Shown here one piece after another: positions 1 to 7,020 of a stretch of 11,387 nt of DNA (the stretch's first letter is position 1; each line of letters begins with the position of its first letter). Where the stretch lies: contig MU617528.1 in the NCBI GenBank assembly GCA_025201705.1, positions 1 through 11,387 of the forward strand, in the 5' to 3' direction. Position numbers and translations under genes: made by a program. A model generated the notes under the pieces. It did not search any database and was not told the origin of the DNA. It saw only the letters and a program-made list of their open reading frames with translations. The DNA is from Dissophora ornata (lineage: Eukaryota; Mortierellomycota; Mortierellomycetes; Mortierellales; Mortierellaceae).

Positions 1-20
1 CTCCCTTCTCCATCAGCGCG

Positions 21-1685
21 ATGTGGAAGCCGTCAGAATACAGCAGCGTACAGCCAACAAGAGGGCTTCCAACCAGGACCCTTATCATCCTCGCCATCAT
101 CATCCTTATCTCGGGTTGGACCTTGATCAGCAGTATCGACCTCCTCAATCTAGACTTTAACACGCCTAACGACCAACAACAACAACAACAAACATCTCAA
201 GATGAACAGCTAAAACACCAAGATATGCCCCACAATGGCGGCTCCAACACCCCCCCACCACCACCCCCCTCACTGGAATCGCTGGGCCCTCTCGAACCGG
301 CAGTCTCGTTGCTCGATCCCAATGTCCAATACCTTGCCTACTTGCCCTTTGGCGGCCTCACCAACCAATTCATGGCCCTCGAGAACGCTCTCTTTGTCGC
401 GAAGGAACTCAACCGTACTTTGATCATCCCACCTGTCATCGCCAATACCCATGTCCACGACAACACACACCAGCGTTGGTCCCAGTATATGGACCTACCC
501 AAGCTCACCAACCTCACTGGTATCCCCGTTGTTGAATGGGATTTCATCCGACCTCTCACGCCCGCACAGAAACAAGCTGGACGCGAACAAGCCATGAAGA
601 GAATGGCGCACGTTATGGAGGCGGAGACAGAATCATGGAGTCGCGTGGCCGAGAACGTTACCACCCATGTAGTATATGGTTACGGTGCACCCGGTGTCGA
701 CATCAATCATTCCGGCCTATACTTTGCATGGCATTTCTTGTTCCGAATGGTCTGTGTGGAACCCAAGCCGTTGAAGCCTGGCATGACGGTATATAACAGG
801 ACCGAGGTGACGGGCGAAACCACAAGGATGGAAGATTTGATTGTCATGGATGATCTGTTGCAGAGATATGCCGATGACGACAGTCATACCTTGTGGTTTA
901 GCCATACATTCAAGCTCAAGGACGTTGGCCATCGAGGACGGTATTGGGATGAGATCGGAAAGAACCTGCACTTTGTACCAAAGTTGATGGAATATGCGAC
1001 CAAGTGTTTGAACGAGGAGCTGGAACGGGACGTTGGTGTGGTCGAGATGGTGAATGACGATCCAGAGGAAATAGAAGATCCATTGTTGGACGTGCCCAGC
1101 AACATGACGGGTCCAATGATGCCCAACACCAACGTGGATGCATCGGAATCTGGAGAGTTGACCAATCCAGAGACCTTTGAGATCACCGCGCCCGTCTTAC
1201 GTGTCCCCCACATTGCAGTTCATTTGCGAAGGGGCGACATTGGATCCAAGTGTACAGTCTTCGATATGGATTCCTGTATGGTACCCTTTGAATTCTACGT
1301 TGATGCGGTGGCTCGTGGCCGTACCGAGGCTGCTCGACGTGGATTGGTCTCACATCTACCTGTGGTGGTGACAACGGATTCGACCAACGAGAACGATTTG
1401 CAACAGATTCGATCCCTTGGTTGGCATCGTGTGGATCATGACAAATTTGACACTGTACGTCTTTGGGGTCCCTTTGGTGCTGCCATGGTCGATTCTGCTA
1501 TTTTGGCACATGCAGATCAGTTTGTGGGTAGTGGTCGGTCTACGATGACAAGGATTGCAGCTCTCCGCCAGGAGGCCTGGTATGGTCGCAAGACGGTCTA
1601 TCCCATCATAACCCACCAGAAGCCGAACACAAAGAGGAGACTGATGGCGGAGGAGCTCGCGGATGATGTCCGTGTCTTTTATTAG
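21..1685 (+). CDS. GDP-fucose O-fucosyltransferase-like type II membrane protein
   Basis: This intronless 554-residue ORF probably encodes a secretory-pathway glycosyltransferase that moves fucose from GDP-fucose to a protein or glycan. A 19-residue cytosolic tail is followed by one hydrophobic helix (about residues 20-39), then a Gln run (about 52-57) and a Pro run (about 77-82), which make a typical type II Golgi/ER stem. The luminal domain has a GGLTNQ motif near residue 111 (the family's N-terminal G-G-x-x-N-Q nucleotide-sugar signature), HLRRGD near 401-406 (the arginine motif of POFUT-type enzymes), TTDS near 450 and a GSGRSTMTR stretch near 505. Six N-glycosylation sequons (N131, N164, N212, N229, N259, N361) support a luminal location. 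A poorly ordered acidic stretch (about 332-396) precedes HLRRGD. The Met at 21 is the natural start for a type II anchor, but the 20 bases upstream have no in-frame stop, so an upstream exon outside the window is possible. The family is well supported; the acceptor substrate is unknown. Confidence 0.82.
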   Translation: MWKPSEYSSVQPTRGLPTRTLIILAIIILISGWTLISSIDLLNLDFNTPNDQQQQQQTSQDEQLKHQDMPHNGGSNTPPPPPPSLESLGPLEPAVSLLDPNVQYLAYLPFGGLTNQFMALENALFVAKELNRTLIIPPVIANTHVHDNTHQRWSQYMDLPKLTNLTGIPVVEWDFIRPLTPAQKQAGREQAMKRMAHVMEAETESWSRVAENVTTHVVYGYGAPGVDINHSGLYFAWHFLFRMVCVEPKPLKPGMTVYNRTEVTGETTRMEDLIVMDDLLQRYADDDSHTLWFSHTFKLKDVGHRGRYWDEIGKNLHFVPKLMEYATKCLNEELERDVGVVEMVNDDPEEIEDPLLDVPSNMTGPMMPNTNVDASESGELTNPETFEITAPVLRVPHIAVHLRRGDIGSKCTVFDMDSCMVPFEFYVDAVARGRTEAARRGLVSHLPVVVTTDSTNENDLQQIRSLGWHRVDHDKFDTVRLWGPFGAAMVDSAILAHADQFVGSGRSTMTRIAALRQEAWYGRKTVYPIITHQKPNTKRRLMAEELADDVRVFY

Positions 1686-1873
1686 AGGCGCCCGAATATC
1701 TTTTTTTTTTTTCTGTTTTTCTTCATCATGTCTATACCCGCATAACACTCAGCACCCCACACCCCACCCTTTTGAACAACAATCAAGTAGAATGAACAAC
1801 CATCTTCTGTTTCTTTCTTGTACCATATCGTAAGATAGGACACACACATCCCCTCCCCCTCAGAACACTCATT

Positions 1874-1879
1874 AATAAA
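1874..1879 (+). terminator. Poly(A) signal AATAAA of the fucosyltransferase-like gene
   Basis: A canonical AATAAA lies 189 bases after the stop codon at 1683-1685. The 3' UTR (1686-1873) holds a T run at 1700-1711 and C-rich stretches and no other gene. The signal lies only about 21 bases from the oppositely oriented signal of the convergent small ORF, so the two transcripts probably overlap at their 3' ends. Confidence 0.55.
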
Positions 1880-1899
1880 GAAAAAAAGAAACATATTTT

Positions 1900-1905
1900 T
1901 TTATT
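1900..1905 (-). terminator. Poly(A) signal AATAAA behind the 80-residue small ORF
   Basis: Read on the minus strand this is AATAAA, 17 bases beyond the TAA stop of the small ORF. The closeness to the stop is compatible with a compact gene, but the surrounding sequence is A-rich on this strand, so a chance match cannot be excluded. Confidence 0.4.
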
Positions 1906-1921
1906 TTAGCCGCTACCGCCT

Positions 1922-2164
1922 TTAATGTCTGCGAGGAACACCCTTGATATGACCGATAAGATGGATACTGTGGACGGGTTCTTCGTCTCCTGCAACCTGC
2001 TCTCCGGGCACTTGTTGCGAAGCAATGTCGTCCTGCGTGGTGCTTTGTCCAGCGGGGTTGCTGTCTTGACTTGGGTTGGAGGATTCAGTTACTGTCTGGG
2101 ACTGAGGGTCCGGCTGTTGTTGTTGTTGCTGGTCGATAGTGGTGGGGTTGGTTGTTGAGGACAT
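1922..2164 (-). CDS. Small hydrophilic protein of unknown function (80 aa)
   Basis: I do not recognise this protein. The ORF begins with ATG at 2164 in an acceptable context (AAATAACATGTCC) and has an in-frame TGA three codons upstream, so this start is the first possible one. The product is polar and disordered: a run of six Gln near residues 12-17, Ser/Thr/Gln-rich residues 18-50, an acidic patch GDEEP near 59-63, and a non-repetitive basic C-terminus ending HIKGVPRRH that looks less random than the rest. There is no signal peptide or membrane helix. It lies on the same strand as the GEP4-like gene, 325 bases beyond that gene's stop. A CAG acceptor-like site with a pyrimidine-rich stretch just upstream (about 2174-2215) could end a 5'-UTR intron. 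A poly(A) signal follows the stop. The opposing frame has no convincing protein. It could still be a chance ORF. Confidence 0.4.
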   Translation of the reverse strand: MSSTTNPTTIDQQQQQQPDPQSQTVTESSNPSQDSNPAGQSTTQDDIASQQVPGEQVAGDEEPVHSIHLIGHIKGVPRRH

Positions 2165-2489
2165 GTTATTTCAGCTGTTTTTGGATGTCAAGGAGAGAGA
2201 AGGGAGGGGGAGGGAGGAGGAAAGAGAAGTGCGTGAGAAAGAAAGAAGAAAGAAGAAAGAGAGGTGGGCTGTTCATGTACTCTCTGCTCTGTATTCTGTT
2301 CCCGAGGGACAGGGTTCTCTCTCCTTGTACTCACTAAGAATCGATGTCCACCGGGATGTTGTTTGTGGTGGTTGACCACAGGCACATGTTGACAGACATG
2401 CGAATGATGTGGCACAGTTTATTTTTCTCTCTATAGCGCCAATGATTACTCGTGACGTTGAAATGGGGACGCTCGATGACGACTTTTTT
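2165..2489. other. Spacer between GEP4-like gene and small ORF
   Basis: No gene is seen here. On the minus strand the left part is strongly CT-rich (about 2183-2265), as fungal promoters and 5' leaders often are, and would serve the small ORF. The right part is the 3' UTR of the GEP4-like gene with its poly(A) signal at 2418-2423. Confidence 0.5.
2418..2423 (-). terminator. Poly(A) signal AATAAA of the GEP4-like gene
   Basis: AATAAA on the minus strand, 66 bases beyond the TAG stop at 2490-2492 of the phosphatase gene. Spacing and context are normal for a fungal 3' UTR. Confidence 0.6.
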
Positions 2490-3545
2490 CTAGCTTTTCT
2501 CGTTCTTGGCATCAATTGCAGCCTGGGCCTTGACTTCCTCTTTTGTCTGTGGCGGAGGCGGTGACTGCATCACGACCGCATGCAAGTCGATCTCGATCGG
2601 GTGCGGGTGATGTTTGATATTCATCCTATCCAGGAACGCGAGTACGCGGTGCTCCATCCTCCGGATCTTTTATCATGTTGGGAGCGAGAGAGGGAGAGGG
2701 AGGGGGGGGGGTCAGTATATTTTTACATTCCATCTCATTTTACGTGTTAGCCTGGGACCCAACGTGTGCTATATTTTTTTTTTTACACCTTTACCTGGAT
2801 CGCCATAGGATTGTCCCCTTCCTCTGTGACAACATCCCTCGTCAGAATCGTCAACAAACCATAGTTGTTTCCAAACACCACATCTGTCAGAGCTCTATCA
2901 CCCACAAACGCGATCTTGGCGGGTTCAATGCCGTTAAAGTGATTTAAAAGTTCTTGACCACCGGATGGTTTTTTTTGTTGGTGTCTTAGGACGTGGACAT
3001 CAAGGGCTTGTTCGATGGAGAGAGCGAGTTGATAATCCTTGTCGTCGTTGGTGCCTGCAGAGTTGGAGACGATCACGATTTGGTCTTTATACACGTTTTT
3101 GCATCTCTTCCAAGCGTCCTTTTTTTTTTGAAGAAAGAAAGGGAGGAGAAGCGCGATTAATTCATCTGTGGACTGTCAGAGGGGGGTCACAGACGCAGGA
3201 CAAATTTGCTTGTTTTTTTTTACCGAGAAGGGAGGATGCAGATCATGGCCATATGGACGCGTTAGACAGTTGTCCTTGTCAAAGGCGATAGCCACGATAC
3301 CAGACTTGTGTAATTGCTCAAAGTTGATGTCGCGTATATCTACGGGGCAGATTTCAGATTGTGTGTGTGGGCAGTGTGAGTTTTTTTTTTGCCCGTGTAT
3401 TTGGGTGCATTGTCAAGAAGAGAGGGGGAATTGGAAACGAGCTTTTTGTTATACCCCGAACAACGAGGCTGGGGACCATGAGTCTCGGAGAGAGAAGGAC
3501 ACGGAAGGTTTGGAGAATCCCTTGAAAGTTGAAGCTTTGACCCAT
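2490..3545 (-). CDS. GEP4: Mitochondrial phosphatidylglycerophosphate phosphatase (GEP4 type, HAD superfamily)
   Basis: The enzyme dephosphorylates phosphatidylglycerophosphate to phosphatidylglycerol at the matrix side of the inner mitochondrial membrane, a step towards cardiolipin. Four exons on the minus strand (3545-3455, 3339-3224, 3118-2795, 2666-2490) join in frame to 235 residues; introns are 115, 105 and 128 bp with GT..AG ends. The N-terminus (MGQSFNFQGILQTFRVLLSPRL) has the Gep4-like membrane-associating start. HAD motif I is DKDNCLT at 51-57 (nucleophile D51, acid D53), motif II is the VSNSAG stretch at 86-91 (S87), motif III lysine is K118 or K119 in HQQKKPSGG, and motif IV is GDRALTD at 142-148. 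The DDKDY segment near 94-98 and LRH before KKP are also typical of Gep4. The first junction creates D31 from split bases, and the second and third fall between codons. Yeast Gep4 is about 185 aa; the extra length is mostly the C-terminal tail (about 178-235), with MEHRVLAFLDRM and a PPPP run. Function is confident, the exact splice sites slightly less so. Confidence 0.88.
2697..2711 (+). repeat. G homopolymer in intron 3 of the GEP4-like gene
   Basis: A G-rich tract, with ten G in a row from 2702, lies in the third intron. In the sense of the gene it is a C run followed by CT-rich sequence just before the acceptor, so it forms part of the polypyrimidine tract. It is prone to length error in sequencing. 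Confidence 0.6.
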
Positions 3546-3571
3546 GCTGTGGCAGTAATGTAGGAAAATGA

Positions 3572-3627
3572 GTTGAATGAAAAAAGGCTGAATGTTTGAA
3601 TGAAAGCTGAATGTTGAATGTTGAATT
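3572..3627 (+). repeat. Degenerate TGAATG tandem repeats upstream of the GEP4-like gene
   Basis: Several copies of a TGAATG/TTGAATG unit recur, with GCTGAATG occurring twice. They sit 27-82 bases upstream of the minus-strand start codon. They look like a simple-sequence region; a regulatory role is not shown. Confidence 0.5.
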
Positions 3628-3932
3628 TAGACCCTTTTCGGGTTTACTGGGTCAGTGTGCGTCACACCGACACCACATCGTTCACCCGCACACATCATCA
3701 ATTTGTTGCCCGACCTTTTCTACGCTTTCTACGCCTTGAGCAAAGAACGAGAGTTGAGTCGCATTCATGGACATGAACTACAGGCCTCAAAGAGCCAATC
3801 TACGATATCTAATAGATCCCACTTTTCTTTTCTTTTTTTTTGTTCATGCGAAAAAAAAGGGGGATACGCAAACGCATAAAACAACATTTTTCTCACGTTC
3901 CAACGTTAACTCCTTGGGCCTAGCTCAAAATC

Positions 3933-3952
3933 ATCAGCAGATCTTTGCTGAT
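3933..3952 (-). other. Short hairpin in the 3' UTR of the DUF1772 gene
   Basis: ATCAGCA and TGCTGAT form perfect 7-bp inverted arms around a 6-base loop. On the minus strand it follows the ATTAAA signal (3960-3955) by two bases, near where cleavage would happen. It may be chance; the arms are short. Confidence 0.35.
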
Positions 3953-3954
3953 CG

Positions 3955-3960
3955 TTTAAT
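3955..3960 (-). terminator. Variant poly(A) signal ATTAAA of the DUF1772 gene
   Basis: ATTAAA on the minus strand, 63 bases beyond the stop codon at 4024-4026. No AATAAA is found nearby, so this common variant is the best candidate. Confidence 0.4.
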
Positions 3961-4002
3961 GCTCCCTGCTTCTTCTTCTTCTTTTCTAAAAAAGTCAATC
4001 CT

Positions 4003-4023
4003 CCCGACTCCCGACTCCCGACT
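4003..4023 (+). repeat. Three exact tandem copies of CCCGACT
   Basis: CCCGACT occurs three times with no spacer and ends on the base next to the stop codon of the DUF1772 gene (TAG at 4026-4024, minus strand). In transcript sense it is AGTCGGG three times at the very start of the 3' UTR. Confidence 0.8.
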
Positions 4024-4635
4024 CTAATGTCCCCGCAATGCTGCATAGAGTGTCACCACCGTAGCACCATAACCAAGTAACGTCCTTCCAAAATGAAGAG
4101 TATCCCATCGCATCAACATCTCTTCCACTCCACGATCATCCTTTCCATGTTTACGAATATCCAACAACCTGTTGTCCATCGGGTCAAACAATAGTTTCGT
4201 GTACGGTACAATGATGGCCATCATCATTCCTCCTAGAAGATAGAATGGGTCGTGGGTCTTGTAGTAGAGAATAGATCCGCCCAATGCACTGATCGCGATG
4301 GCAGAAACTTGAATGGCTATAAGAAGCATAGATGGTAAGAGTAGCGAAGCAAGTTTGGGGGGTAAGAAGGGATTGCAAGAGAAAAAAAAAACACAACGAG
4401 TGTTGTTATCACGTTCCAAGGCGGGCGAACACATACGCTTGGTGAGAAGAAACATCTCGGACCAGACGGCGAGCGAGGATGTCGAGGCAAATTTACGGAG
4501 GGAGGGCATGACAATGGCATTGTAGCAGAGTGCAGTGCCTGTAAAGATGCCCATGGACGAGACGGTGACGATCTTTGTGACGAGGAGGAGGTTGGAGCTG
4601 CTTGCGAAAGCCTTGAAGTGGTGTGGGGTCGGCAT
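4024..4635 (-). CDS. DUF1772 (anthrone oxygenase-like) four-helix membrane protein
   Basis: Two exons on the minus strand (4635-4437 and 4316-4024) join in frame to 163 residues. The 120-bp intron has a strong GTATGT donor and ends in TTATAG; the join makes P67 from split bases. Four hydrophobic segments are visible: about 16-42, 67-85, 90-108 and 143-160. The conserved PYTKLLFDPMDNRLL segment (104-118), between helix 3 and the last loop, resembles the P-Y-T-x(n)-P-x-N-x-x-L pattern of DUF1772 proteins, as do the overall length and four-helix layout. Some family members are anthrone oxygenases in polyketide pathways, but no polyketide gene is nearby, so no reaction is assigned. The Met at 4635 was chosen because the reading frame upstream runs into a T run and low-complexity sequence; an apparent 398-residue reading frame through that region is not a real protein. 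Membrane location inferred. Confidence 0.82.
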   Translation of the reverse strand: MPTPHHFKAFASSSNLLLVTKIVTVSSMGIFTGTALCYNAIVMPSLRKFASTSSLAVWSEMFLLTKRMCSPALERDNNTRCVFFFSCNPFLPPKLASLLLPSMLLIAIQVSAIAISALGGSILYYKTHDPFYLLGGMMMAIIVPYTKLLFDPMDNRLLDIRKHGKDDRGVEEMLMRWDTLHFGRTLLGYGATVVTLYAALRGH

Positions 4636-4790
4636 GTTTGTTGAACACGACGTTGTCTTTATCGAGTGTCTCTCAACTTGCCACGCTATTGTTCCTCCTG
4701 TTAGTATGTTAGTATTGTCGACAGCAGGTAGACGAAAAGACAAGGGTGGTGAGGATGAAAAAGAGCGAGTTGGTGGGGAAGAAGAAACAA

Positions 4791-4791
<1 letters not shown>

Positions 4792-4826
<35 letters not shown>
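4792..4826 (+). repeat. A homopolymer of 35 bases
   Basis: An uninterrupted run of 35 A lies in the middle of the divergent spacer, about 160 bases upstream of the DUF1772 start. It can exclude nucleosomes. Its exact length is unreliable in sequencing data. Confidence 0.9.
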
Positions 4827-4828
<2 letters not shown>

Positions 4829-5008
4829 ACCGGGGCAGACCGGCATACCGCTTTCTTCTTTTTCCTGTTGCAGACGTGTGTGTTCTTGTTCGATGTGGGC
4901 GAAGTGCTGAGAGGTGACTGCGACGTTGGCCATTCATTGTCCGTGTCACATCGTGCATGTGCATTTGTTGCTGTGTTGTGTCTTTCTTTCAAGCGCAAGA
5001 ACACAAAA

Positions 5009-5016
5009 GAGAGAGA

Positions 5017-5053
<37 letters not shown>
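5009..5053 (+). repeat. GA microsatellite
   Basis: A nearly pure GA dinucleotide tract with two small interruptions, about 255 bases upstream of the start of the 555-aa gene. Confidence 0.85.
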
Positions 5054-5307
5054 ATAAATGCCTCAACAAGGGATACCCGACAACGGAACAAGACCATGGC
5101 GCCAGCGGGGGGTTGGCTCTCTCTCTTTTTTGGTCTTTTCGTCTTTTCCTCTCTTCCTCCTCGCTTTTCCTTTGCCACTTTTTCCCCTCTGCTTTTCCCA
5201 CATCCCTGTCTTGTCTTCACTTCACACGCTGTCCCACTTTTTGAACGGACGCAACTCGCTCGAAAACACCTTTTTTTGCTCCCTCACTCAACAAAACGCA
5301 ATCCATC

Positions 5308-6975
5308 ATGGCGTCCGTATTGCTCTTCCCCAATGCGGCTACCCACCGCCGGCTACCACATCTATCCAACGAGCCCAAGACATCCAAGGACAGTCAACCA
5401 ACGTCTCCACAGGACAGAGCAAAGCTTCTGTCTACACACAACCACCACCACCCTCCAATGCAGGTCGACGAGTCTTCATTCGACGGTGTTGGCACACTGT
5501 CGAATGGTGCCTCTCAGCTCGCGATTGCATCCGCAAGTGCCCGTTGTGCTACATCCAACAGCACTAACAGCCAAAAACTCTTGCAGAGCTCCACTGCTGC
5601 AGCTTTGGAGAGCATGAACGCTTTGACAATCAAAACTGCCAGCACCAAGACGTTCGCCGATACTGCTGCTGCTAGTGCTAGTGCTAGTGCTAGTGCTAGT
5701 GCTAGTGCTAGTGCTAGTGCTAGTGCTAGTGCTAGTGCTAGTGCCAGTACCAGTACCAGTACCAGTACCAGCGCATCATCAACGGGTGCTACCGCTGGTC
5801 TATCCGCAACGAGGTCGCCAGCCACACCTCATACTGAACTGTCCTCGGCAGCAGCAGCCCCAGGGGATCTGAAGCATCATGAACTAGACCATACCTTGTG
5901 CGGTCACCAGGCTCAGCAGCAACAGCAAGTGTTGTACCCCCTGAATGGACCACATGGTGCAAGTTCTTTCACCTCACCATCATCTGTCATAGCGCCATTG
6001 AGTGCCTTGCCTCCTTCAGGAGCATCCTCGTCCTTGCACGAGTCCAAAATAGTCAAGGCGGCATTGCATGATGCCTTTGGTTGCTTGTACCATCCAGTGC
6101 AGCATACGCACCATCCTTCTTCTTCTTCTTCTGCCTCCTCTTTGAGCTCGTCATCGGCAGTTCATGGAAGATTGTCAACTGCATTGCGTTCGGGAGAAAC
6201 AACGCCGTTGATTCATATCACGCCAAGAGTGTCACCGATGCTTCGTCCAAACAGGGGTGCTTCTACACCCATTACACCACTGGATTTGTCGTCCGTCTTG
6301 GTAGATGGGCACGCGAGTGGAGGAGGATACTTTGGATTACACATGTCAGGTTCTACGCCGGGTTCTACGCCGGGTGGTCTGAACACGTCAAGTAGCAACT
6401 CAAGACACCTTCAAACGCACCATCACAACCCTCACAGTTATCATCTCAACCTCAACCTCAACCATCACCGCCAAGTTTCACAACCTTACCCTCCTAGCCA
6501 TCACCGACGTGCTTCAAGCTCCCTTCCTGATGATACACTGCAGCAGCAACAGCATGCCGCCATGGCTGGCGAGTCCTCGGCCAAGACACTGTCGAGACGT
6601 CAGTCCACAGACTTTGATCTCAACCCGAACGAGCACCCGGTGTTGAGCTCGTTGCACACACTCAGTTTGACACACCCGCATCCACCAGAGCATTATCACC
6701 CGCATTTGGGACACGACCTTGGCCATGACTGTGTTCCGATCGGGCCCCTGACCGATGCACGGACAGTAGCATCATCGTCACCATCATCATCAGCACCATC
6801 ACCATCACCATCACCATCACCATCATCAACGTCATTGTCCACACAGCCACCAAAAGTGCAACAGCCATTACTGTCGACGACGACGCCAATAATGGGGTCT
6901 GACGAGTCGAGTAGTCTGTTCCCAATGGATGATCATGGTTCGATAGGTAGCTCTAGTGAACAGCAACTGTTGTAG
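5308..6975 (+). CDS. Disordered Ser/His/Pro-rich protein of unknown function (555 aa)
   Basis: I do not recognise a domain family in this protein. It is an uninterrupted ORF with ATG in good context (CCATCATGGCG) after a pyrimidine-rich leader, and it ends in TAG. Nearly all of it is low complexity: Ala-Ser dipeptides (residues 122-147) running into Thr-Ser (148-155), Gln runs, a Ser run (about 272-285), His-rich segments (about 368-390 and 452-470) and a Ser-Pro run (about 488-510). The most protein-like part is about 290-360 (TPLIHITPRVSPMLRPNRG onward), with many Ser/Thr-Pro sites. Basic phosphosite motifs are RRASS (400-404) and SRRQS (429-433). Acidic dileucine-like motifs are ETTPLI (297-302) and EQQLL at the C-terminus, but there is no membrane helix or signal peptide. 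Absence of stops over 1.67 kb of non-uniform sequence supports coding. It could be a signalling scaffold or transcription regulator; that is a guess. The divergent neighbour is the DUF1772 gene. Confidence 0.62.
   Translation: MASVLLFPNAATHRRLPHLSNEPKTSKDSQPTSPQDRAKLLSTHNHHHPPMQVDESSFDGVGTLSNGASQLAIASASARCATSNSTNSQKLLQSSTAAALESMNALTIKTASTKTFADTAAASASASASASASASASASASASASASTSTSTSTSASSTGATAGLSATRSPATPHTELSSAAAAPGDLKHHELDHTLCGHQAQQQQQVLYPLNGPHGASSFTSPSSVIAPLSALPPSGASSSLHESKIVKAALHDAFGCLYHPVQHTHHPSSSSSASSLSSSSAVHGRLSTALRSGETTPLIHITPRVSPMLRPNRGASTPITPLDLSSVLVDGHASGGGYFGLHMSGSTPGSTPGGLNTSSSNSRHLQTHHHNPHSYHLNLNLNHHRQVSQPYPPSHHRRASSSLPDDTLQQQQHAAMAGESSAKTLSRRQSTDFDLNPNEHPVLSSLHTLSLTHPHPPEHYHPHLGHDLGHDCVPIGPLTDARTVASSSPSSSAPSPSPSPSPSSTSLSTQPPKVQQPLLSTTTPIMGSDESSSLFPMDDHGSIGSSSEQQLL
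5671..5772 (+). repeat. Coding hexanucleotide microsatellite (GCTAGT / ACCAGT)
   Basis: Twelve exact GCTAGT copies (5671-5742) are followed by one GCCAGT and four ACCAGT-type copies. They are in frame and encode Ala-Ser then Thr-Ser dipeptides, 34 residues in all. The six-base unit keeps the frame whatever the copy number, so the tract can vary in length without breaking the gene. Confidence 0.95.
6769..6828 (+). repeat. Coding CAT/CAC-type triplet and hexamer repeat (Ser-Pro run)
   Basis: Imperfect CATCAC and CATCAT units repeat in frame with the 555-aa gene; read in this frame they give Ser and Ser-Pro repeats. Copy number changes by three or six bases would be frame-neutral. Confidence 0.8.
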
Positions 6976-6982
6976 AGCTCAA

Positions 6983-6985
6983 GAT

Positions 6986-7020
<35 letters not shown>
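6983..7020 (+). repeat. GA microsatellite in the 3' UTR of the 555-aa gene
   Basis: A GA tract with one interruption begins eight bases after the stop codon. Confidence 0.85.

Larger units (their letters stand above)
3546..4023. promoter_or_regulatory. Spacer: GEP4-like promoter and DUF1772-gene 3' UTR
   Basis: No gene is supported here. The left half, upstream of the minus-strand ATG at 3545, would hold the promoter and 5' leader of the GEP4-like gene and contains degenerate TGAATG repeats (about 3572-3627). The right half is the 3' UTR of the DUF1772 gene with an ATTAAA signal (3955-3960), a small hairpin (3933-3952) and a triple 7-bp repeat at the stop codon. T and A runs occur at 3833-3861. 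No clear TATA box was found. Confidence 0.45.
4636..5307. promoter_or_regulatory. Divergent promoter region between the DUF1772 gene and the 555-aa gene
   Basis: These 672 bases lie between two head-to-head start codons. They contain an A run of 35 (4792-4826), a GA repeat (5009-5053) and, from about 5110, long pyrimidine-rich stretches on the plus strand leading up to the ATG at 5308. Poly(dA:dT) tracts and CT-rich leaders are usual in fungal promoters, so a shared bidirectional promoter is likely. Long ORFs cross this region in several frames but only as low-complexity translations. Confidence 0.5.

Noticed and set aside
3631..3652. ACCC-TTTTC-GGGT mini-hairpin upstream of the GEP4-like gene
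   Set aside because: Only four base pairs with a five-base loop; expected by chance.
4024..5220. A 398-residue minus-strand reading frame covering the DUF1772 gene and the A35/GA tracts
   Set aside because: It reads through the intron and through homopolymers as Phe, Ser-Leu and Lys runs; the spliced 163-residue model explains the conserved parts.
4535..5617. A 360-residue plus-strand reading frame with a Lys run and Arg-Glu repeats
   Set aside because: It is the translation of the A tract and GA repeat antisense to the DUF1772 exon and out of frame with the 555-aa gene.
5671..5772. A regular repeat that might be taken for a CRISPR array
   Set aside because: The units are six bases with no spacers; it is a coding microsatellite in a eukaryotic gene.
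5514..5825. Leu-Ala/Leu-Val repeat reading frames on both strands over the hexanucleotide tract
   Set aside because: They are other-frame translations of the GCTAGT repeat; they look membrane-like only because of the repeat.
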